Of a stretch of DNA of 64,000 bases, positions 60,178-64,000 are shown piece after piece; within the stretch, counting starts at the first letter, position 1, and each line of letters opens with the position of its first letter. Both the position numbers and the translations under genes were made by a program. Location of the stretch: NCBI RefSeq assembly GCF_900113045.1, contig NZ_FONY01000017.1, positions 1 to 64,000 of the forward strand, given 5' to 3'. The notes beneath the pieces are model-generated. The model had not been told where the DNA came from. It did no database searches and saw only the letters and a program-made list of their open reading frames with translations. Source of the DNA: Thermoflexibacter ruber. GTDB lineage: Bacteria > Bacteroidota > Bacteroidia > Cytophagales > Thermoflexibacteraceae.

Positions 60178-60801
60178 ATGAAACTCAATCAACTTACTTA
60201 CCTGCTCGTTGCTATTGTAATAGTCGCTATTCTTATCTACACCCTTAGCGAAACAGGAGATACGCCTCAAAAATATATAGAGGAAATACAAAAGGAAAGA
60301 ACACAAAAAGACAAAGACTTTAAGAGTAATGAGAATATTTCCCCTCTTACCCCAGAAGATAGAACTAAGTTTGAAACATTGAACTACTTTCCACCTGATA
60401 TTCACTACAAGATAGAAGCCGACTTAGAAGTTTTAAACGAAGATTCGGTAATTAATATGCTTACCACAACTGGCGAAAAGCAAAAGTATGTCAGGTATGC
60501 CTACGCACATTTTAGCTTAGCGGGGCAGAAACTCAGACTGACGGTTTATAAATCTATGGAAAGGCTTACTAAGGGCATGTTGTTTTTACCTTTTAAAGAC
60601 CAAACTAACGGAAAAGAAACCTATGAGGCTGGGAGATATATAGAAGTAAAAAACACTAACGGGAGTACCATAATAATTGACTTTAATAAAGCCTATAACC
60701 CATACTGTGCTTATAATGAGGCTTATAGCTGTCCGATTACTCCCAAAGAAAATGATTTGCCTGTGAGCATATTGGCAGGGGAAAAAAATTATAAAAAATA
60801 A
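60178..60801 (+). CDS. DUF1684 domain protein, membrane-anchored
   Basis: A 207-residue protein with an N-terminal anchor (LTYLLVAIVIVAILIYTLS). The DUF1684 pattern follows: IEEIQKERTQKDKDFKSNEN, SPLTPEDRTKFETLNYFPPD, LFLPFKDQTNGKETYEAGRY, IIIDFNKAYNPYCAYNEAYS and CPITPKENDLPVSILAGEK. The paired D-F-N-x-A-Y-N-P-x-C and Y-x-C-P motifs are the family's hallmark. The family is common in Bacteroidota and Actinobacteria and has no established function. The domain should face the periplasm. Confidence 0.92.
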   Translation: MKLNQLTYLLVAIVIVAILIYTLSETGDTPQKYIEEIQKERTQKDKDFKSNENISPLTPEDRTKFETLNYFPPDIHYKIEADLEVLNEDSVINMLTTTGEKQKYVRYAYAHFSLAGQKLRLTVYKSMERLTKGMLFLPFKDQTNGKETYEAGRYIEVKNTNGSTIIIDFNKAYNPYCAYNEAYSCPITPKENDLPVSILAGEKNYKK

Positions 60802-60906
60802 TTTTTTCTTGATTATTTTGATTTTCTATTTTAAATGGCGAATTTTACTAAATATACGTAAAAATAATGGCTTTACTAAGTACAATTACTTTACTCTTTT
60901 TTCTTG

Positions 60907-60990
60907 TCCTTTGTAAAAAAGGATAGAGGGGGTTTTGTACTAAGAATGATATATCGCCTTTCTATCCTGAAAATAGAAAGGTTTTTTTTT
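60907..60990 (+). promoter_or_regulatory. Attenuator-like leader of ilvE
   Basis: CCTTTCTAT (60957-60965) pairs with ATAGAAAGG (60973-60981), followed by nine T: a strong terminator ending 31 bases above the ilvE ATG. Upstream, AGGATAGA (60920-60927) is an exact complement of TCTATCCT (60961-60968), which overlaps the first terminator arm, so the two pairings exclude each other. AGGA of that segment can also pair in a small hairpin TCCTTT/AAAGGA (60907-60922). This is the anti-anti-terminator, antiterminator and terminator logic of an attenuator. No leader peptide rich in branched-chain residues was identified. It may also be just a terminator of the gene before. Confidence 0.55.
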
Positions 60991-61021
60991 ACAACGATAC
61001 AAACCAAATCTCCAAGTATTC

Positions 61022-61912
61022 ATGTATTACAGCGAAAAAACAGTGGTCTTTTACGATGGTAAGTTCGTCAAAGCCAAACAAGTAAGTTGTAGCCCTTTTG
61101 CCCAGACTATGCACTACGGCTATGGTATTTTTGAAGGTTTACGCTCTTATCAGACCTCCAACGGAGTATCCATTTTCAATGCGAAGGCACATTTTGAGCG
61201 AATGAAGTACGCCGCTCATAAACTTTCTATTCCTTTGCTCTATTCAGTGCAAGACTTAGAAAATATTGCCTATGACCTCTTAGACCAAAACAATTTCAAA
61301 GATGCCTATATCCGCCCCTTGCTTTTTTGTCCTGACAATATGCGACTGTCCTCGAGAAGAGAATCTATTTTATTTATGGGAGCGTGGAAATGGCCGCGAT
61401 ACCACGGAAATAACTTGCTTTCTGCCTGTATATCAAGTATTGAGCGACCCAACCCTAAGTCTTGCCCAGTAGATGCTAAAATTAGTGGGCTATACGTCAG
61501 TTCTATTATGGCGACCAACGAGGCGCATCTCAAAGGCTATGACGAGGCAATCATGCTCGACCAGTTCGGTAATGTTGCTCAAGCATCAGGAGCTAATGTT
61601 TTCTATGAAAAAGAGGGAGAGTTATTTACCCCTCCCAAAGGTCATATCTTGGCTGGTATTACACGAAAGGTCATTATGGATTTGGCAAGAGAAAAAGAAA
61701 TCAAAGTAACTGAAAAACCAATCTCTCCTAAAGAACTGCAACAGGCAGACATGGTGATGCTTACAGGGACTGCCGTAGAGGTTGCCTTAGTAGGAGCGAT
61801 TGATGGAATTTCCTTCAAAAAGAATCCTAAGCATACCAAATGTGCGGAGCTTGCCGAAGCCTACTCGGACTTGGTGCATAGTGCTTACGAACCTGCTTAT
61901 ACAATTATTTAA
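61022..61912 (+). CDS. ilvE: Branched-chain amino acid aminotransferase
   Basis: A 296-residue PLP enzyme that makes or breaks leucine, isoleucine and valine. Fold-type IV marks are SPFAQTMHYGYGIFEGLRSY, FNAKAHFERMKYAA, DAYIRPLLF, the PLP lysine region DAKISGLYVSSIMATNEAH, GYDEAIMLDQFGNVAQASGA and FTPPKGHILAGITRKVIMDL, then MLTGTAVEVALVGAIDG. Length is normal. A strong hairpin with alternative pairing precedes it (60907-60990). The lipoprotein gene follows after 12 bases. Confidence 0.95.
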   Translation: MYYSEKTVVFYDGKFVKAKQVSCSPFAQTMHYGYGIFEGLRSYQTSNGVSIFNAKAHFERMKYAAHKLSIPLLYSVQDLENIAYDLLDQNNFKDAYIRPLLFCPDNMRLSSRRESILFMGAWKWPRYHGNNLLSACISSIERPNPKSCPVDAKISGLYVSSIMATNEAHLKGYDEAIMLDQFGNVAQASGANVFYEKEGELFTPPKGHILAGITRKVIMDLAREKEIKVTEKPISPKELQQADMVMLTGTAVEVALVGAIDGISFKKNPKHTKCAELAEAYSDLVHSAYEPAYTII

Positions 61913-61924
61913 TTGGAGAAGTAA

Positions 61925-63205
61925 TTGAAAAACATAAACACTAAATATTTTAAGCTATTCAAATTAGGATTAATCTTTCTAATGGTAGGCTTCTTTTTTG
62001 CTTGTAGCGAGAAAACAAATTTTATACCTTCCGAAAGTTTTAATAAGATTTACAATGAACCTTCTTTCTCCGACTTCCAAGCGATTGATATAGCACAAAT
62101 GGAAGACGGAGGTTATCTGATTTTGGGTTCTATAGAAAATAGCTTTGCAGGGCAGTCTGATGTTCCTTATGTGCTAAGAACAGACAAGGAGGGCAATTTT
62201 CTGTGGGATACTAAATTAGATGTGAGCTTGGCAGAGTACACCAATCCCATCCCCAATCTTAGGGCAAGTCAAGGGATTTTTCATTTTTTTTGTGTTAAAA
62301 AAGACGCACAGACTCCTGTTTTACTTAGAATTAATGATGCAAATAAAAAGGTAGAGCAAGTACGTGTTTATCCACAAATCGAGGGAGACTTGGTTTATGC
62401 GGGACAAGCAAAAGACAATGGCACGTTGCTGACTGTACTATCTGAAAAATGCAAACCTGATAACGACCTGCAAACTCGGAATGTAGAACTTTTTAATCTG
62501 AATACCAATTTTAATATTCAGTGGAATAAGTGTTATTCTTATTCTATTTTCATTCCACGCAACCCTGTAAGTCGGAAGGTCAATGATAACTTTTTCTGGA
62601 ACGGCAGCTTTAATGCCAACGGGAAAGATTATTATTTTGCTACATTCTTAGGGCAGGAAAACTCCTCTGTGGTGATGTTTACAGATAACCAAGGCGAAGT
62701 GAAAGGAGTTAGTTTTCTTCCTTTTGTTATTAATTCTATTTCACATATCACCAATAACCGCTTTGCCATGACTTTTGTGAGGCAGCGGGATACCAACATC
62801 ATCATTAATGCTCAGTTTGACTTAGATAATACTTCTACTCCCTCTATTTTTGGTAGCACTTTCCATGAAATCAACTCACAAGCCCGAACTATTACCAAAA
62901 AAATGAATTTAGTTAATAAGGAAGTTGTCATCATTGCAAGTACTTTGGAGAATATCCCTATCCGTGTTTACGCTTTTGATGCCCAAGTAACTACCAATGA
63001 TTTGCTGAGAGGAACGCTCACGCTTGGCAGAGTCAATCCTTATGAAATTGCTAACATTATCCCTACCACAGACGGAGGCTTGGCAATAGTAACAAATACC
63101 TTGGTAGGTGACAGATTTAGGCGCATTGCCCTTCTGAAAGTATCTGCTAACGAAACCAATAGTTTTGTCAATAGCTGCTTATCAACAGGTACATGCAAAG
63201 AATAA
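61925..63205 (+). CDS. Predicted lipoprotein, beta-propeller-like, unknown function
   Basis: A 426-residue protein that appears to start at TTG (61925), five bases after a GGAGA sequence; no ATG lies before the signal peptide. The signal ends in a lipobox (FFFACSEK, Cys near 27). The body has repeated strand patterns, for example DIAQMEDGGYLILGSIENSF, VLRTDKEGNFLWDTKLD and NIIPTTDGGLAIVTNTLVGD. The DGGY/DGGL-x-I turn is common in Bacteroidota propeller lipoproteins. No catalytic motif is seen. It is close behind ilvE and may be co-transcribed with it. Confidence 0.78.
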   Translation: MKNINTKYFKLFKLGLIFLMVGFFFACSEKTNFIPSESFNKIYNEPSFSDFQAIDIAQMEDGGYLILGSIENSFAGQSDVPYVLRTDKEGNFLWDTKLDVSLAEYTNPIPNLRASQGIFHFFCVKKDAQTPVLLRINDANKKVEQVRVYPQIEGDLVYAGQAKDNGTLLTVLSEKCKPDNDLQTRNVELFNLNTNFNIQWNKCYSYSIFIPRNPVSRKVNDNFFWNGSFNANGKDYYFATFLGQENSSVVMFTDNQGEVKGVSFLPFVINSISHITNNRFAMTFVRQRDTNIIINAQFDLDNTSTPSIFGSTFHEINSQARTITKKMNLVNKEVVIIASTLENIPIRVYAFDAQVTTNDLLRGTLTLGRVNPYEIANIIPTTDGGLAIVTNTLVGDRFRRIALLKVSANETNSFVNSCLSTGTCKE

Positions 63206-63223
63206 GGCTATAAAGTGAAGCCC

Positions 63224-63553
63224 TTACCATTTTTTAAAAACAAAAAAGACAGCTAAAAGGATTAACACAAAACCTACAATGTAGTTCCACCTCACTTGTT
63301 CTTTCAAGTAAAAAACAGCAAAGCACATAAATACAATCAAAGTGATAATCTCTTGGATTACTTTGAGTTCTGTGGCATTGAACTGTCCATGCCCTAAGCG
63401 GTTAGCAGGAACTTGGAAGCAATATTCAAAAAAGGCAATTCCCCAGCTCACTAAAATAACTTTCCACAAAACAGTTTCTTTAAATTTCAAATGACCATAC
63501 CAAGCAAAGGTCATAAAAATATTAGAGATAGCAAGTAAAATAATGGTTTTCAA
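63224..63553 (-). CDS. DUF486 family small membrane protein (DMT-like)
   Basis: A 109-residue protein of four membrane spans: KTIILLAISNIFMTFAWYGH, VILVSWGIAFFEYCFQVPAN, TLIVFMCFAVFYL and YIVGFVLILLAVFFVF. The motifs FAWYGHLK, ALFEY-like AFFEYC, QVPANRLGHGQF and LK-x-IQEIITL are standard DUF486. I place the start at the TTG at 63553, which gives the usual opening MKTIILL; the same frame extends to another TTG at 63574. No ATG is available. The family belongs to the drug/metabolite transporter superfamily; no substrate is known. Confidence 0.9.
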   Translation of the reverse strand: MKTIILLAISNIFMTFAWYGHLKFKETVLWKVILVSWGIAFFEYCFQVPANRLGHGQFNATELKVIQEIITLIVFMCFAVFYLKEQVRWNYIVGFVLILLAVFFVFKKW

Positions 63554-63694
63554 TTTTTTAGCAATTTTTATCAAAAATTCACTGCAAAATTAAGAATAAA
63601 TACGATTGAAAAATATTTTTTTCACAAACTATTTCCTATTTGACATAAAGATAAGTAATATTGTTACTAAAAAGACTGACTTTATTCTGTACCC

Positions 63695-64000
63695 ATGATT
63701 TACGACAACCACGGAAGACCGATTAACTATTTAAGACTATCTGTTACAGACCGTTGCAATTTGCGATGTTTTTACTGTATGCCTGAGGATGGGATTAACT
63801 ACTTGCCTAAAAAAGAATTATTGACCTACGAAGAGATGTTTCGTTTAGTGAAAATAATGTCAGATTTAGGGGTAAGTAAAATCAGGATAACGGGAGGTGA
63901 GCCTTTCGTAAGGCGAGAATTGATGTCTTTCTTGTGGAAAATCAGCGAATTAGGAGGAGTTGAGCAGATACACATTACGACCAACGGGGTACTTACCGCG
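63695..64000 (+). CDS. moaA: GTP 3',8-cyclase, N-terminal part
   Basis: The first 102 codons of a radical SAM enzyme; the gene runs off the window. It starts MIYDNHGRPINYLRLSVTDR, followed by the CxxxCxxC cluster motif CNLRCFYCMP and the SAM motif RITGGEPFVRRE, then HITTNGVL. Together these are typical of MoaA, which starts molybdenum-cofactor synthesis from GTP. No other molybdopterin genes are visible, though the downstream side is cut off. Confidence 0.95.
   Translation, partial: MIYDNHGRPINYLRLSVTDRCNLRCFYCMPEDGINYLPKKELLTYEEMFRLVKIMSDLGVSKIRITGGEPFVRRELMSFLWKISELGGVEQIHITTNGVLTA

Overview
The window comes from a member of the Bacteroidota, most likely the Cytophagales or a near relative. 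The pointers are type IX secretion sorting tails (type A and type B), a SusC/SusD pair preceded by a FecR anti-sigma gene, promoter-like boxes of the TAnnTTTG type, few Shine-Dalgarno sequences, AT-rich spacers and many lipoproteins. No species can be named from the sequence alone.

Layout. Positions 1-6260 hold the end of an IS982-type element that has cut into a response-regulator/phosphatase gene. A second response regulator, a Uma2 nuclease, a PemK/MazF-type toxin-antitoxin pair, a DUF433-like gene and a large TPR-GAF histidine kinase follow, all on the minus strand. Between them lie decayed copies of the kinase tail and of the DUF433-like gene. Positions 6439-9558 hold a glycosyltransferase, glycyl-tRNA synthetase and tRNA-Ala(TGC). 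Positions 9606-22577 are devoted to cell-surface proteins: a type B T9SS Ig-like protein and a giant protein of about 3,700 residues with 17 repeats of roughly 110 residues, split by one frameshift. Positions 23139-30616 form a compact xylan-use locus (FecR, SusC, SusD, GH10 xylanase).

Positions 30752-35125 contain a small metal-binding protein, wreckage of an IS66 transposase and of an Ig-domain gene, an acetate-type SSS symporter with its DUF485 partner, and an FkbM methyltransferase. Positions 35176-44073 are mostly housekeeping: MoxR ATPase, homogentisate dioxygenase, sirtuin, TrkH potassium transporter, UDP-glucose dehydrogenase, a tiny T9SS-tailed protein with a lipoprotein, and riboflavin synthase. 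Positions 44348-50039 hold the least ordinary genes: a transglutaminase-like protein that has lost its cysteine, an AAA-type protein with all its ATPase motifs broken, a single-chain type ISP/IIG restriction-modification enzyme behind a long hairpin, and a MITE-like element. The rest, 50226-64000, has a second Uma2 protein, a TonB-dependent receptor divergent from a MarR regulator, a propeller-like lipoprotein, CorA, a neutral ceramidase, YqeY, a DUF1684 protein, ilvE behind an attenuator-like leader, a lipoprotein, a DUF486 membrane protein and the start of moaA.

The best candidates for something new are the pseudo-ATPase beside the restriction-modification gene (45236-49700), the giant repeat protein, the Cys-to-Tyr transglutaminase homologue, the ilvE leader, and the G9 tract inside susD. 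All functional statements are from reading the sequence; no database search was run.
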